A stretch of 64,000 nucleotides of DNA from Lysobacterales bacterium (GTDB lineage: Bacteria; Pseudomonadota; Gammaproteobacteria; Xanthomonadales; UBA2363): the NCBI GenBank assembly GCA_019634735.1, contig JAHCAT010000009.1:124001-188000 (forward strand). Reading direction: 5' to 3'. The position numbers and the translations under genes were made by a program. The notes below the pieces were generated by a model. It was not told the DNA's origin. It saw only the letters and a list, made by a program, of their open reading frames with translations, and did no database searches. This document shows positions 8,935-18,458 of the stretch, in pieces (position 1 is the stretch's first letter; each line of letters starts with the position of its first letter).

Positions 8935-10803
8935 TCAGGCCGGGTCGGTGGCGACTGCGGGGCTTGCCGCGCCGGCGACCACCGCCAGCAGCTCGTCGCC
9001 GTAGCGCGCCAGCTTGGCGGCACCGACGCCGTGCAGCCCGGCCAGTGCGTCCAGGCTGTCCGGCGCGGCGTCGGCGATGGCGTGCAGGGTGGCATCGTGG
9101 AACACGACGTAGGGCGGCACGTTCTGGGCCTTCGCGGTGCGCGCCCGCCAGGCGCGCAGGGCCTCGAAGAGGGCATCGCCACGGGCATCGAGAATCGCCG
9201 GCGCGGCCGCCTTCGGACGCCGGTTCCGGGCTGCCGACCGGGCGGTGGGCCGGCGCAGCCGCACGTCCTGCTGGCCACGCAGCACCGGGCCGGCCGCTTC
9301 GGTGAGCCGCAGCGCACCGTAGCCGGCGAGATCGATCTCGAGCAGGCCCAGCGCCACCAGCTGCCGCAGCACCGCACGCCAGGTGCGTTCGTCCAGCTCA
9401 CCACCGACACCGAAGGTCGGCAGCTCCTCGTGGCCCTGCTGGCGCACCTTGTCGGTGGGCTTGCCGCGCAGCACGTCGATGAGGTGACCGGCCCCGAAGC
9501 GCTGGCCGGTCCGCCAGGCCGCCGACAGCGCCATGCGCGCCGCCTGCGTGCCATCCCAGGCCTGCGGGGGGTCCAGGCAGGTGTCGCAGTTGCCGCAGGG
9601 ATGCGCCAGGCGCTCGCCGAAGTACTCGAGCAGGACCTGGCGGCGGCAGCGCAGGCTCTCGCAGTAGCCGACCAGCGCGTCCAGCTTGCGGATCTCCACG
9701 CGGCGACGCTGTTCCAGCCGGGCACGGGTGTCGGCGTCGATGTCGTCGCCGGCCTCGGCCAGCGGCTGGTCGATGAAGCGGCGCAGGTTCACCACGTCAG
9801 CCATGCCGTGGCACAGCCAGGCATGGGCCGGTTCGCCATCGCGGCCGGCGCGGCCGGTCTCCTGGTAGTAGCCCTCCATCGACTTGGGCAGGTCCAGGTG
9901 CGCGACGAAGCGCACGTCGGGTTTGTCGATGCCCATCCCGAATGCGATCGTCGCGACCATCACCACGCCGTCCTCGCGCAGGAAGCGGCGCTGGTTGGCG
10001 GCGCGTTGCGCGGCGTCCATGCCGGCGTGGTAGGGCAGCGCCTCGATGCCGTGCCCGGCCAGCGCCAGGGCGGTCTCGTCGACGCGCCGCCGCGACAGGC
10101 AGTAGACGATGCCGGACTCGCCGCGGTGCCCGGCCAGGAAGGCCAGCAGCTGGCGTTGCGGATTGTCCTTGTCGACCACGCTGTAGCGGATGTTGGGACG
10201 GTCGAAGGAGCTGGTGAAGCAGGCGGCGTCGGCCAGCTCCAGGCGTTCGACGATCTCGGCGCGGGTCGGCGCGTCGGCGGTGGCGGTCAGGGCGATGCGC
10301 GGTACCTGCGGCCAGCGCGCGTGCAGCACGTCGAGCTGCCGGTATTCGGGCCGGAAATCGTGGCCCCATTGCGACACGCAGTGCGCCTCGTCGATGGCGA
10401 ACAGCGCGACCTCCACCCGTTCGAGAAGATCGAGGCAGCGTGTCGTCAGCAGCCGTTCCGGCGCGACGTAGAGCAGGTCGAGGGCGCCGGCCAGCAGGCG
10501 GCGCTCGACCTCGGCCGCGGCCTGGGCATCCAGGCTGGAGTTCAGGCAGGCCGCCGCGACGCCGAGCTGGCACAGGGCATCCACCTGGTCCTGCATCAGG
10601 GCGATCAGCGGCGACACCACGATGCCGGTGCCCGGCCTGACGATGGCCGGCACCTGGTAGCAAAGCGATTTCCCGGCCCCGGTCGGCATCAGCACCAGGG
10701 CGTCGCCGCCATCCACTACATGCTCGATGATCGCCTGCTGCTGGCCCCGGAAGGCGCTGAAGCCGAAGATGCGGTGCAGGACGTCGGCGGCGCGTTCGTT
10801 CAT
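8935..10803 (-). CDS. recQ: ATP-dependent DNA helicase RecQ
   Basis: RecQ (622 residues) unwinds DNA in the RecF recombination pathway and at stalled forks. Visible parts in order are the [11 protein letters not shown]-motif, Walker A MPTGAGKS at 39-46, the [22 protein letters not shown] and aromatic-rich loop, helicase motifs IV-VI ([11 protein letters not shown]), the four-cysteine zinc site ending CGNCDTC, a winged-helix region, and a C-terminal HRDC domain ([14 protein letters not shown]). The open frame runs 127 codons further upstream, but the ATG at 10803 begins exactly where RecQ homology starts. Confidence 0.95.
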   Translation of the reverse strand: MNERAADVLHRIFGFSAFRGQQQAIIEHVVDGGDALVLMPTGAGKSLCYQVPAIVRPGTGIVVSPLIALMQDQVDALCQLGVAAACLNSSLDAQAAAEVERRLLAGALDLLYVAPERLLTTRCLDLLERVEVALFAIDEAHCVSQWGHDFRPEYRQLDVLHARWPQVPRIALTATADAPTRAEIVERLELADAACFTSSFDRPNIRYSVVDKDNPQRQLLAFLAGHRGESGIVYCLSRRRVDETALALAGHGIEALPYHAGMDAAQRAANQRRFLREDGVVMVATIAFGMGIDKPDVRFVAHLDLPKSMEGYYQETGRAGRDGEPAHAWLCHGMADVVNLRRFIDQPLAEAGDDIDADTRARLEQRRRVEIRKLDALVGYCESLRCRRQVLLEYFGERLAHPCGNCDTCLDPPQAWDGTQAARMALSAAWRTGQRFGAGHLIDVLRGKPTDKVRQQGHEELPTFGVGGELDERTWRAVLRQLVALGLLEIDLAGYGALRLTEAAGPVLRGQQDVRLRRPTARSAARNRRPKAAAPAILDARGDALFEALRAWRARTAKAQNVPPYVVFHDATLHAIADAAPDSLDALAGLHGVGAAKLARYGDELLAVVAGAASPAVATDPA

Positions 10804-11167
10804 GCGCGCAAGGCTAGCAAACCCGGCGTCGGGCGCCGTCGGCGGTTTTCCGGAAACGACCCCGGAATCTTCCGCTTCGCGGTGGGACGCGGAGAGCGAG
10901 GTTGCCCATGCATCGATCGATGGCGGCGCGCAGCCTACGCGAACCGGCATCCCCGCACGCTTGTCGTCCTCACCGGGACGCGCCCTCCCCGAGGGCGGGC
11001 GCGATGGCATCCGCAGCCGTGGCTGCCCTTCCCGCGGGCTGGGTGCGCGGGCAATGGTCTCCGGAGGTGGAAAAACTCCCTGCCGCGTGCTGCAGTGCGC
11101 GACATCAGGGAATGATCCTGAAGATGCCGGAGATACCCCGGAACCACGCAAGCACGGATCAGCAGTA
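10804..11167. other. Intergenic region without a recognised gene
   Basis: This 364-bp stretch lies between the divergent recQ and small membrane-protein genes. The recQ frame stays open through it, but the translation is not family-like. The only clear structure is a perfect 12-bp palindrome, CATCGATCGATG, at 10911-10922. It presumably carries the promoters of both flanking genes; no consensus -35/-10 pair was convincing. Confidence 0.5.
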
Positions 11168-11659
11168 ATGACCGAGCCCGACAATTACCGACCGCCGCGC
11201 CAGAATGGCAAGACCCCGGATACCGCCGCCGACCGCCGGTTCGGCACCGGTGTGCTGGTCCTGGTGGTCCTGGCCCTGGCCTGGCCCTGGTATGCCTGGT
11301 TCGTCGAGGACCTGCTCGATCGTAGAAGGCTGGCCCTGGAGGCGGCGCAGATGGAGGCGGCGCTCGCCGAGCAGGCGGAACAGGCGCGGCAGGCTTCACA
11401 GCAGGCAAGACAGGGCCGCCTCGCCCGGGAGCGCGAGCGACGCGTGGCGGCCGTGCAGCTCGCCGGCGTCAGCGATGCCGCCGACGCGCCCGTGGTCATC
11501 GCCAGGCTCGGCGAGGCCAGCCTCGAGGAAGCGGGCGAAACCCTCTGCCGCCAGGCCGGCGAATGGCTGCGGCGGCCCACGTCAGGAATCCGTCTGCGTG
11601 TCCAGCGCCATAACGGCAGCCGCCCCGCGACCGACGTTGGGGAGTTACGCTGCCCCTAG
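11168..11659 (+). CDS. Single-pass membrane protein with coiled coil, unknown function
   Basis: The 163-residue protein starts at ATG 11168, has one transmembrane helix at about residues 26-45 ([20 protein letters not shown]), and then a long Ala/Gln/Arg-rich coiled coil ([20 protein letters not shown]). The C-terminal part is a small soluble region. No family is recognised. It is convergent with folE and separated from it by 82 bp. The topology suggests a membrane-anchored structural or scaffold protein, which is inference only. Confidence 0.65.
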   Translation: MTEPDNYRPPRQNGKTPDTAADRRFGTGVLVLVVLALAWPWYAWFVEDLLDRRRLALEAAQMEAALAEQAEQARQASQQARQGRLARERERRVAAVQLAGVSDAADAPVVIARLGEASLEEAGETLCRQAGEWLRRPTSGIRLRVQRHNGSRPATDVGELRCP

Positions 11660-11741
11660 GTATCGACCAGGCGTGCCGCGGATTCGTACGTCAGGTAGCG
11701 CGCGACGCGCTGCGGCGTCGCGAGGCCCGACGGCCGCTGCC

Positions 11742-12338
11742 TCAGCCCCGCCGCATGTCGATGAAGGCCAGGAACTCGGCGCGGGTGCGGGCGTCCTCGC
11801 GGAAACAGCCCAGCATCTGGCTGGTGACCATGGACACGCCGCGCTTGTGCACGCCGCGGGTGGTCATGCACTCGTGCTGGGCCTCGATCACCACGCCGAC
11901 GCCGCGCGGTCGCAGCACGTCCTGGATGCAGTGGGCGACCTGCGCGGTCAGCTTCTCCTGGACCTGGAAACGCCGCGCGTAGGCCTCGACCACGCGCGCC
12001 AGCTTGGAGATGCCGACCACCTTGTCGGTCGGCAGGTAGCCGACGTGGGCGCGGCCAATGATCGGCGCCATGTGATGCTCGCAGTGCGACTCGAAGGCGA
12101 TGTCGCGCAGCATGATCAGCTCGTCGTAGCCCTCGACCTCCTCGAAGGTCCGACGCAGGTAGGCGTTCGGGTCCTCGGCGTAGCCGCTGAACCAGTCGCC
12201 GTAGGCCTTGACCACGCGCTTGGGCGTGTCCAGCAGGCCTTCGCGGGTCGGGTCCTCGCCGGCCCAGCGCAGCAGGGTGCGGATCGCCTCCTCGGCCTGC
12301 GCGCGGTTGACGCCGTTTCGGTCTTCGTTGTCGTCCAT
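11742..12338 (-). CDS. folE: GTP cyclohydrolase I
   Basis: FolE converts GTP to 7,8-dihydroneopterin triphosphate, the first step of folate and tetrahydrobiopterin synthesis. The 198-residue chain has the zinc ligands in SHCEHHM (Cys86, with His88/His89) and Cys157 in QHECMTTRG, plus the [15 protein letters not shown] and GVHKRG motifs of the active site. Length and motif order match type IA enzymes. A folate gene beside metK and near metF fits one-carbon metabolism, though it is transcribed away from metK. Confidence 0.97.
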   Translation of the reverse strand: MDDNEDRNGVNRAQAEEAIRTLLRWAGEDPTREGLLDTPKRVVKAYGDWFSGYAEDPNAYLRRTFEEVEGYDELIMLRDIAFESHCEHHMAPIIGRAHVGYLPTDKVVGISKLARVVEAYARRFQVQEKLTAQVAHCIQDVLRPRGVGVVIEAQHECMTTRGVHKRGVSMVTSQMLGCFREDARTRAEFLAFIDMRRG

Positions 12339-12488
12339 GGCCGGGTTCCGGTGCAGGGGTCAGGGGAGAATCGGACGGTGTCAGGCGGCGCCGCATGGCG
12401 GCGTGAACGGACCGACCGGTCGGGCGTCGCCGCACGTGGGGGGTTTACCCTGCCTGGCCGGGCAGATGCAATCCCGGCCGCGCTTGGC

Positions 12489-12522
12489 TATGATGCCCGC
12501 CCTACTTTATCGCTTCATCCGG
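12489..12522 (+). promoter_or_regulatory. metK promoter with candidate SAM-cycle operator
   Basis: TATGAT at 12489-12494 is a good -10 hexamer. Just downstream, 12506-12522 read on the complement gives CCGGATGAAGCGATAAA. This shares GATGAAGCGATA with the element before metF and nine of the same twelve positions with the one before ahcY. It lies where a repressor would block initiation or early elongation, about 20 bp before the metK start codon. The operator role is inference from the three-way match. Confidence 0.55.
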
Positions 12523-12541
12523 AACAAAGGATAGATCGCCC

Positions 12542-13753
12542 ATGAGCAGCACCCTGTTCACCTCCGAATCGGTGTCCGAAGGCCATCCGGACAAGCTGGC
12601 CGACCAGATCTCCGACGCCGTCCTGGATGCCATCCTGGCCCAGGACAAGGGCGCCCGCGTCGCCTGCGAGACCATGGTCAAGACCGGCGTGGCGATCGTC
12701 GCAGGAGAGATCACCACCAGCGCCTGGGTCGACCTCGAGGCGCTCACCCGCAAGGTGATCCTGGACGTCGGCTACAACAGCAGCGACGTCGGCTTCGACG
12801 GCGCCACCTGCGGCGTGCTCAACCTGATCGGCAAGCAGAGCCCGCACATCGCCCAGGGCGTCGACCGCAAGAAGCCCGAGGAGATGGGCGCCGGCGACCA
12901 GGGCCTGATGTTCGGCTACGCCACCAGCGAGACCGACACCTTCATGCCGGCGGCGATCCACCTCAGCCACCGCCTGGTGGAGCAGCAGGCCAAGGTCCGC
13001 AAGAAGAAGAACTCGCCGCTGCCCTGGCTGCGCCCGGACGCCAAGAGCCAGGTCACTCTGCGCTACGAGAACGGCAAGGCGGTGGCGATCGACGCCGTCG
13101 TGCTGTCCACCCAGCACCACCCGGGCGTGAAGCAGAAGGACCTCATCGAGGCGGTGCGCGAGCACATCATCAAGCCGGTGCTGCCGGGCAAGTGGCTGCA
13201 CAAGGGCACCAAGTACCACATCAACCCGACCGGCAAGTTCGAGATCGGCGGCCCGGTCGGCGACTGCGGCCTGACCGGCCGCAAGATCATCGTCGACACC
13301 TACGGCGGCTGGGCCCGTCATGGCGGCGGCGCGTTTTCCGGCAAGGACCCGTCCAAGGTCGACCGCAGCGCCGCCTACGCCGCCCGCTACGTCGCCAAGA
13401 ACGTGGTCGCCGCCGGCCTGGCCGACCGCTGCGAGGTGCAGGTGAGCTACGCCATCGGCGTCGCCGAGCCGACCTCGATCTCGGTCACCACCTTCGGCAC
13501 CGGCAGGATCGGCGACGACAAGATCGAGAAGCTGATCCGCAAGCACTTCGACCTGCGCCCGTACGGCATCATCAAGATGCTCGACCTGGTGCACCCGGTC
13601 TACCAGCGCACCGCCGCCTACGGCCACTTCGGCCGCAAGCCGGAGGCCGTCACCTACACCGACGGCGCCGGCAAGGCCGTGCAGGCCACCGCGTTCTCCT
13701 GGGAGCGCACCGACCGCGCCGAGGCGCTGCGGGCGGATGCGAAGCTGAAGTAG
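12542..13753 (+). CDS. metK: S-adenosylmethionine synthetase
   Basis: MetK makes SAM from methionine and ATP. The 403-residue protein has the N-terminal [17 protein letters not shown] substrate motif, the [15 protein letters not shown]-binding loop, and [24 protein letters not shown]. It ends in the C-terminal region carrying [11 protein letters not shown] and [11 protein letters not shown] 12542 follows AAAGGAT. It heads a chromosomal SAM-cycle set with ahcY (SAH hydrolase) and metF further downstream. A 7-bp GC hairpin lies 30 bp after the stop but lacks a T-tract. Confidence 0.98.
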   Translation: MSSTLFTSESVSEGHPDKLADQISDAVLDAILAQDKGARVACETMVKTGVAIVAGEITTSAWVDLEALTRKVILDVGYNSSDVGFDGATCGVLNLIGKQSPHIAQGVDRKKPEEMGAGDQGLMFGYATSETDTFMPAAIHLSHRLVEQQAKVRKKKNSPLPWLRPDAKSQVTLRYENGKAVAIDAVVLSTQHHPGVKQKDLIEAVREHIIKPVLPGKWLHKGTKYHINPTGKFEIGGPVGDCGLTGRKIIVDTYGGWARHGGGAFSGKDPSKVDRSAAYAARYVAKNVVAAGLADRCEVQVSYAIGVAEPTSISVTTFGTGRIGDDKIEKLIRKHFDLRPYGIIKMLDLVHPVYQRTAAYGHFGRKPEAVTYTDGAGKAVQATAFSWERTDRAEALRADAKLK

Positions 13754-13852
13754 CGGTAGGCGCTTGCGGGGCGACGCACTTCGGGCCGCAGCAGCGGCCC
13801 GACTTCGCCTGGCGACGTGGCCGCAAAGGCTCAGACTCCCTCAGCCTCAGCG

Positions 13853-14908
13853 TTACCGCAGCCCCGCCAGTCGCCGGAACCGGTCGACCACCTCCTTGAG
13901 CGAAGCCGGCGCCGCGGCCAGCGAGGCCAGCGCCCGCTTGCGCCAGCCGGCGCCGCGGTCGGCCAGGTCGGCCCAGGCCTCGCCGAGCAGGTCCGGGGCG
14001 CGGTCCAGGTGCCAGTGGATCAGCGCCAGGGCCTGGGCGATGTCCTTGCCGTGCTTGGGGTGCCGCGGGCCGCGTTCGTGGGCGACGATCAGTTTGTGCA
14101 GGCCATAGCGGGCGGGATCGGGCAGGTTGACCAGGCAGGCGTCGGCGCGGTCGATCAGCACCGCCTGGCCTGGCCGGTCGATGAGGTAATCGAGGAACTT
14201 CAACGGGCTGAGCGCGACCCCCAGGTCGGGTGCGTGGACTTCGTTGCACCCGGCACGGCGCGCCACCGTGAGGAAATCGACGCGGAGGTCGGGGTCGCGC
14301 TGGTTCACGTACAGACTGGCGATACCCTTGCTGCCGCCCAGTGCGGGCAGGAAGCCGAGTTCCAGCGAGGTCAGCGCATCGTGGGCATTGGCGCGCAGAT
14401 CGGCGGGCAGGGCCACAGAAACGTTGCCGCCGGGGCCGGCATGTGCGAAGTCCGGGTCCAGGGTCCGGGTTGCGGCATCCCAGGCCACGCCCAGCTGATT
14501 GCCCAGGGCGACGAAGGCGTGGATGCCGACCAGCAGGCCGCCGGCACGGAAGAACTGGTATTCCGACAGCCGCTTGACGATCCGGAAGTGCCTGGGCGGC
14601 GTCGCCGTGCAGCCGTGTGCGATCGCCGCCGCGGCCTGTCGTGCCACGCTGTCCAGCACCGGCGCGCCGGCGTGGCGGGCGTGTTCGATCGCGTCGATCG
14701 TGGGGCCGGCGGGACCCAGGTAGTACTCGCGCTTGCGGCCGTCCACCTCCTTGAACGCCCAGTAGGCGTAGCGGGCGCCCTTGATGGTCTTGTAGGCCAC
14801 CGTGCCGGTGACCGCAGCCGGCGAGCGCAGCGTTTCGGCGACCTGCACGCGCTCGTGCAGTTCCGCATAGGCGGTCTGTGCGGAAGCGGGCAGTTCGCGG
14901 AAGAGCAT
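13853..14908 (-). CDS. NTP_transf_8 (GSU2403-type) nucleotidyltransferase-fold protein
   Basis: The 351-residue protein resembles the GSU2403/NTP_transf_8 (PF12281) group. It has an N-terminal helical part, a basic YKTIKGARYAYWAFKEVDGRKREYYLG segment, a nucleotidyltransferase-like core (GGLLVGIHAFVALGNQLGV, then LRVDFLTVARR), and a C-terminal AHERGPRHPKHGKDIAQAL region. The cellular role is unknown; fold relatives include AbiEii-type toxins. It is an accessory gene set between metK and the phospholipid operon. A perfect inverted repeat stands just before its start, suggesting autoregulation. Confidence 0.75.
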   Translation of the reverse strand: MLFRELPASAQTAYAELHERVQVAETLRSPAAVTGTVAYKTIKGARYAYWAFKEVDGRKREYYLGPAGPTIDAIEHARHAGAPVLDSVARQAAAAIAHGCTATPPRHFRIVKRLSEYQFFRAGGLLVGIHAFVALGNQLGVAWDAATRTLDPDFAHAGPGGNVSVALPADLRANAHDALTSLELGFLPALGGSKGIASLYVNQRDPDLRVDFLTVARRAGCNEVHAPDLGVALSPLKFLDYLIDRPGQAVLIDRADACLVNLPDPARYGLHKLIVAHERGPRHPKHGKDIAQALALIHWHLDRAPDLLGEAWADLADRGAGWRKRALASLAAAPASLKEVVDRFRRLAGLR

Positions 14909-14937
14909 GTTGGCGACTCGCGGCGGAGGACGCCCCG

Positions 14938-14970
14938 GTTATACCACCGAAAACCGTCCAGTGGTATAAC
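14938..14970. promoter_or_regulatory. Perfect 10-bp inverted repeat in a divergent promoter region
   Basis: GTTATACCAC (14938-14947) and GTGGTATAAC (14961-14970) are exact inverted copies separated by 13 bp. They lie 29 bp upstream of the nucleotidyltransferase start and 80 bp before the CDP-alcohol transferase start. Each arm contains a TATAAC/TATACC-like -10 hexamer, so the repeat may overlap promoters in both directions. A dimeric repressor site is likely; the regulator is unknown. Confidence 0.65.
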
Positions 14971-15049
14971 TGCCGGCGCCTGTGAGTCCGGTTGGCCGGT
15001 GCTATAAACACCCACCGCAAGGCAGCAGCCTGGAGCGAGGGGAGAAACG

Positions 15050-15676
15050 ATGGCAGACCGACGACCGTTGAAGTCGCGCGGCACCGGCTGGGCGCGGGCG
15101 CTGGCCTCGGCGCTGGCGCGCTCGCCGGTGACGCCGGACCAGATCTCGGCGGCCAGCGTGCTGTTCGCGGCGGCCGGCGCGGCCCTGCTGCTGTGCTGGC
15201 CGACCCCGGCCGGCCTGGTGCTGGTCGCCGTGTGCGTGCAGTTGCGCCTGCTGTGCAACCTGCTGGACGGCATGGTGGCGGTCGAGGGCGGCAAGGGCTC
15301 CGCCACCGGCGCGCTCTGGAACGAGCTGCCGGATCGCGCCGCCGATTCCTTGTTCCTGGTGCCGCTCGGCTACGCGGCCGGCCTGCCCTGGCTGGGCTGG
15401 CTGGCGGCTCTGCTGGCGATGGCCACCGCCTATGTCCGGGTCACCGGCGGCGCGCTCGGGCTGGCCCAGGACTTCCGCGGCCCGCAGGCCAAGCCGCACC
15501 GGATGGCGGTGATGACCCTGGGTTGCCTGGCGGCCGCCGCCGAGCTGGCCCTGGCCGGCAGCCACCATGCCCTGCTCGCGGCGCTGGCGATCATCGCCGC
15601 CGGCAGCGCCCTGACCTGCCTGGCACGCACCGCCGCCATTGCCCGGCAACTGCGCGCCGGCACGGTGCCGCGGTGA
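15050..15676 (+). CDS. CDP-alcohol phosphatidyltransferase family membrane protein
   Basis: The 208-residue polytopic protein starts after GAGGGGAGAAACG. It carries the CDP-alcohol transferase signature from about residues 70 to 99, N-LLDG-MVAV-x8-GALWNELPD. Compared with the canonical DxxDGxxAR-x8-GxxxDxxxD, the first and third Asp are Asn (N70, N91) and Arg is Val (V78), while Asp73 and Asp95 are kept. It begins an operon with a PlsC-like acyltransferase and a CdsA-like protein, similar in make-up to E. coli ynbA-ynbB. It may make an unusual phospholipid, or it may be catalytically altered. Confidence 0.8.
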   Translation: MADRRPLKSRGTGWARALASALARSPVTPDQISAASVLFAAAGAALLLCWPTPAGLVLVAVCVQLRLLCNLLDGMVAVEGGKGSATGALWNELPDRAADSLFLVPLGYAAGLPWLGWLAALLAMATAYVRVTGGALGLAQDFRGPQAKPHRMAVMTLGCLAAAAELALAGSHHALLAALAIIAAGSALTCLARTAAIARQLRAGTVPR

Positions 15677-16269
15677 TCGCGCGGGTACTGGTCGGCCTGG
15701 TCCGACTGCTGTTCGGCGCCTATCCGCGTTGGCAGGGCAGCGCGCCTTCGCCGGTGCAGCGCATCTACTTCGCCAACCACGGCAGCCACCTGGACACCCT
15801 CACCCTGTGGGCGGCGTTGCCGCCGACGCTGCGCCGGCGGACCCGGCCGGTGGCGGCGCGCGACTATTGGGGCGGTGGCGGCCTCAAGGGCCTGATCGCC
15901 CGCCAGGGCCTGAACGTGGTGCTGATCGACCGGCAGCGCAGCGACGCCGAGGCCGATCCGCTGGCGCCACTGCAGGCCGCGCTGGCGGCCGGCGACAGCC
16001 TGATCCTGTTCCCCGAGGGCACCCGCCGCGATGAGACCCTGCCCGGGCCGTTCAAGGCCGGGCTCTACCACCTGGCGCAGCGCCATCCGCAGGTCGAACT
16101 GGTGCCGGTATTCCTGGACAACGCCCGCCGCAGCCTGCCCAAGGGCAGCCTGCTGCCGGTGCCCTTCATCTGCACGGCGCGCTTCGGCGCCGCCATCGCC
16201 CCGGCGCCCGGCGAGGACAAGGACGCCTTCCTGGAACGCGCCCGAGCGGCGGTGGTGGCCCTGGCATGA
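15673..16269 (+). CDS. 1-acyl-sn-glycerol-3-phosphate acyltransferase-like (PlsC family)
   Basis: The 198-residue protein starts at GTG 15673, overlapping the previous stop by GTGA. It has the NHGSHLD (H-x4-D) catalytic motif and the LFPEGTRRDE glycerophosphate-binding motif of PlsC acyltransferases, with LVPVFLDN as a late strand. It should acylate a lysophospholipid or a related alcohol. The tight overlap with both neighbours shows co-translation with the CDP-alcohol transferase and the CdsA-like enzyme, so the three probably form a dedicated lipid pathway. The exact substrate is not known. Confidence 0.88.
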   Translation: MIARVLVGLVRLLFGAYPRWQGSAPSPVQRIYFANHGSHLDTLTLWAALPPTLRRRTRPVAARDYWGGGGLKGLIARQGLNVVLIDRQRSDAEADPLAPLQAALAAGDSLILFPEGTRRDETLPGPFKAGLYHLAQRHPQVELVPVFLDNARRSLPKGSLLPVPFICTARFGAAIAPAPGEDKDAFLERARAAVVALA

Positions 16270-17237
16270 TCGATTCCCTGGTTTCCTTCGCGACCGGCCT
16301 GGTCGAGGGCGCGCCGCCCCAGTTCTGGTGGCTGCTCGGTGGTCTGTTCGGCCTGCTCACGCTGGCCAGCGCGATCGGCGCCTTCCTGGGCCGCGGCGGC
16401 CGCGGCGGCGCCGTGGTCGCCAACCTCAACGCCCGGATCCGCGCCTGGTGGTGGATGGTGGTGGTGCTGTGCGCCTGCTTCCTGGTCGGGCCGCTCGCCA
16501 CCATCGTGGTGTTCGCCCTGACCTCGTTCCTGGCGCTGCGCGAATTCGTCACCCTGACGCCGACCCGGCGCGGCGACCATGCCGTGCTGCTGCTGTGCTT
16601 CTGGGTGGCGATCCCGCTGCAGTACTGGCTGGTGCACGACGGCTGGTACGGGCTGTTCGCGATCGCCATCCCCGTCTACGGCTTCCTGCTGCTGCCGGCG
16701 GTGTCGGCGCTGTCCGGCGACACCGAGCAGTTCCTGGAGCGCAACACCAAGATCCAGTGGGGCCTGATGCTGACCGTCTACTGCATCAGCCACGCCCCGG
16801 CCCTGCTGATGCTGGAGATCCCGGGCTTCGAGGGCCGCGGCCTGCTGCTGCTGCTGTTCCTGCTGATCGTCGTGCAGCTGAGCGATGTCCTGCAGTACGT
16901 GTTCGGCAAGCTGTTCGGCCGGCACCTGCTGGCGCCCAAGGTGAGCCCTTCGAAGACGGTCGAGGGCCTGGTCGGCGGCGGCCTGGCCGCCACCGGCGTC
17001 GGCGCCGCGCTGTGGTGGATCACGCCGTTCACGCCGCTGCAGGCCGGCGCGCTCGCGGCGCTGATCGTGCTGTGCGGCTTCCTCGGCGGCCTGGCGCTGT
17101 CGGCGGTCAAGCGCAGCCTCGGCGCCAAGGACTGGGGCGTGATGATCGAGGGCCACGGCGGCATGCTCGACCGCATGGACTCGGTCTGCTTCGCGGCACC
17201 GGTGTTCTTCCACATCGTGCGCTACTTCTTCACCTGA
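16266..17237 (+). CDS. Phosphatidate cytidylyltransferase-like membrane protein (CdsA family)
   Basis: The 323-residue polytopic protein starts at ATG 16266, overlapping the preceding stop (ATGA). The C-terminal half carries the CdsA region: QLSDVLQYVFGKLFGRHLLAPKVSPSKTVEGLVGG, then SAVKRSLGAKDWGVMIEGHGGMLDRMDS. This matches the SxSKRxxKxKDxxxxxPGHGGxxDRxD signature. It would activate phosphatidate with CTP to CDP-diacylglycerol, the substrate of the first operon gene. A housekeeping cdsA probably exists elsewhere; this one resembles YnbB. Confidence 0.9.
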   Translation: MIDSLVSFATGLVEGAPPQFWWLLGGLFGLLTLASAIGAFLGRGGRGGAVVANLNARIRAWWWMVVVLCACFLVGPLATIVVFALTSFLALREFVTLTPTRRGDHAVLLLCFWVAIPLQYWLVHDGWYGLFAIAIPVYGFLLLPAVSALSGDTEQFLERNTKIQWGLMLTVYCISHAPALLMLEIPGFEGRGLLLLLFLLIVVQLSDVLQYVFGKLFGRHLLAPKVSPSKTVEGLVGGGLAATGVGAALWWITPFTPLQAGALAALIVLCGFLGGLALSAVKRSLGAKDWGVMIEGHGGMLDRMDSVCFAAPVFFHIVRYFFT

Positions 17238-18408
17238 CTGCGCTGTCGAACCTGGTCCAGGCGCTGTCGCCCTCCGGCAGCGGCTGGAATCCGTCTGCGA
17301 AAACGAAATCCCAGGTCTGGTTCTCGTAGGCGCCAGGGTCGAGGCCCCCGAAGCGCACCCGAAGGTTGCCGGCCAGGTCGTAGCCCCGGTAGCCGTAGAT
17401 CGGCACCGCGCCCAGTCCCCGGTTGATGAACGGCGAGTCGTCACGCAGGCGGAAGTCGCGGCCGGAGGCGTCCGCGAAGCGGGGCTCGCCGCTCAGCGCG
17501 GCGAGGACGCCCGGCGTCAGGGTGCCGGTGCTGGCCTGGATGCGGCTGTGGCTGTAATGGACGTTGCCGTTGCCGAAGCCGACGCTAGACAGGCCCTCGC
17601 TGGTGACATCGGACACGGCGTTGTCCACGAACAGGCTGTTTACGATGTCCATGCGCACGCCGCCGCCCAGGCCGGCGCCCATGCCGCAGCCGCGTTGTCC
17701 GCCGGTATTGCCCTGGCAGGCGCCGTTCACGAACGTGCTGTTGGCGACGATCACCGCATTGGCTGCGACCGACTCCACGACTGTGATCGACAGATGGCCA
17801 TAGGCGCTGGTCGGCGCGTCGTTGTCGGCGAACAGGCTGTTGGCGACCCGGATCAGGCCATTGCGCACCGACAGGTTGGCGCCGCCACCGAAGTAGCCGC
17901 TGTTGTCGGCGACGATCACGTTGTCCACCCACAGTTCGGTGTGATGGGTGGCACTCGACGTCATGCTCAGGCCTCCGCCGCGCACGAATCCCGCGCCGAC
18001 GCCGTTGCGGATGCTGAGATTCGCCACCGAAAAGCGCGGAATGATCACCGGTACCGTCGCCGAGCCGTACTGGATGGTCAGCACCTGGCGCTGGCCGGCC
18101 CCGTCGAGCACGGTGTTCGACGCCGACTGGCCGCGCTGTGCGCAGGGGTTGGCGCCTTCCGGGCGCCAGCCGCCTTCGATGAACAGCCAGCCGGCGGTGC
18201 TGGCGTTGTAGACCAGCGTTTGCTGCGGCGTGTAGATGCCCTCGCGCAGACGGATCTCGTCATCGCCGTGGGATGCGGCAGCCTGGTTCAGGGCCGCCTG
18301 CAGTTCGGCGGCGTTGGTGACGCAGTGCACCGCAGCGCCGGCGGTCTTCGGCAGCAGGGGAGTGGCAAGGAGCAGGGCGGTGAGGAACAGGTGCGGGACA
18401 GGACGCAT
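17230..18408 (-). CDS. Secreted right-handed beta-helix protein with FADGF tail
   Basis: The 392-residue protein has a signal peptide (LFLTALLLATPLLPKTAGA) and then repeated short strands such as NVIVADNSGYFGGGANLSVRNGLIRVANSLFADN, the pattern of pectate-lyase-like or 'choice-of-anchor Q' beta-helices. Near its end it reads WDFVFADGFQPLPEG, similar to the FADGFE terminus of the gene just upstream. It is likely an extracellular or outer-membrane protein; substrate and role are unknown. Its 3' end overlaps the 3' end of the convergent CdsA-like gene by 8 bp. Confidence 0.75.
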   Translation of the reverse strand: MRPVPHLFLTALLLATPLLPKTAGAAVHCVTNAAELQAALNQAAASHGDDEIRLREGIYTPQQTLVYNASTAGWLFIEGGWRPEGANPCAQRGQSASNTVLDGAGQRQVLTIQYGSATVPVIIPRFSVANLSIRNGVGAGFVRGGGLSMTSSATHHTELWVDNVIVADNSGYFGGGANLSVRNGLIRVANSLFADNDAPTSAYGHLSITVVESVAANAVIVANSTFVNGACQGNTGGQRGCGMGAGLGGGVRMDIVNSLFVDNAVSDVTSEGLSSVGFGNGNVHYSHSRIQASTGTLTPGVLAALSGEPRFADASGRDFRLRDDSPFINRGLGAVPIYGYRGYDLAGNLRVRFGGLDPGAYENQTWDFVFADGFQPLPEGDSAWTRFDSAVR

Positions 18409-18458
18409 GGGATCGCTCGGTCGGGTGTGCGGTGCGGAAAGCGAGGGCGGGCGGAACG

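Noticed and set aside
12339-12541. Possible SAM riboswitch before metK
   Set aside because: None of the conserved SAM-I, SAM-II or SAM-V cores or kink-turns could be found in the 200-bp gap; only a promoter and the shared operator-like site are visible.
13783-13800. Hairpin GGGCCGC-AGCA-GCGGCCC as metK terminator
   Set aside because: The stem is perfect but is followed by GACTTCGCC with no T-run, so intrinsic termination is not supported; it was not listed as a terminator.
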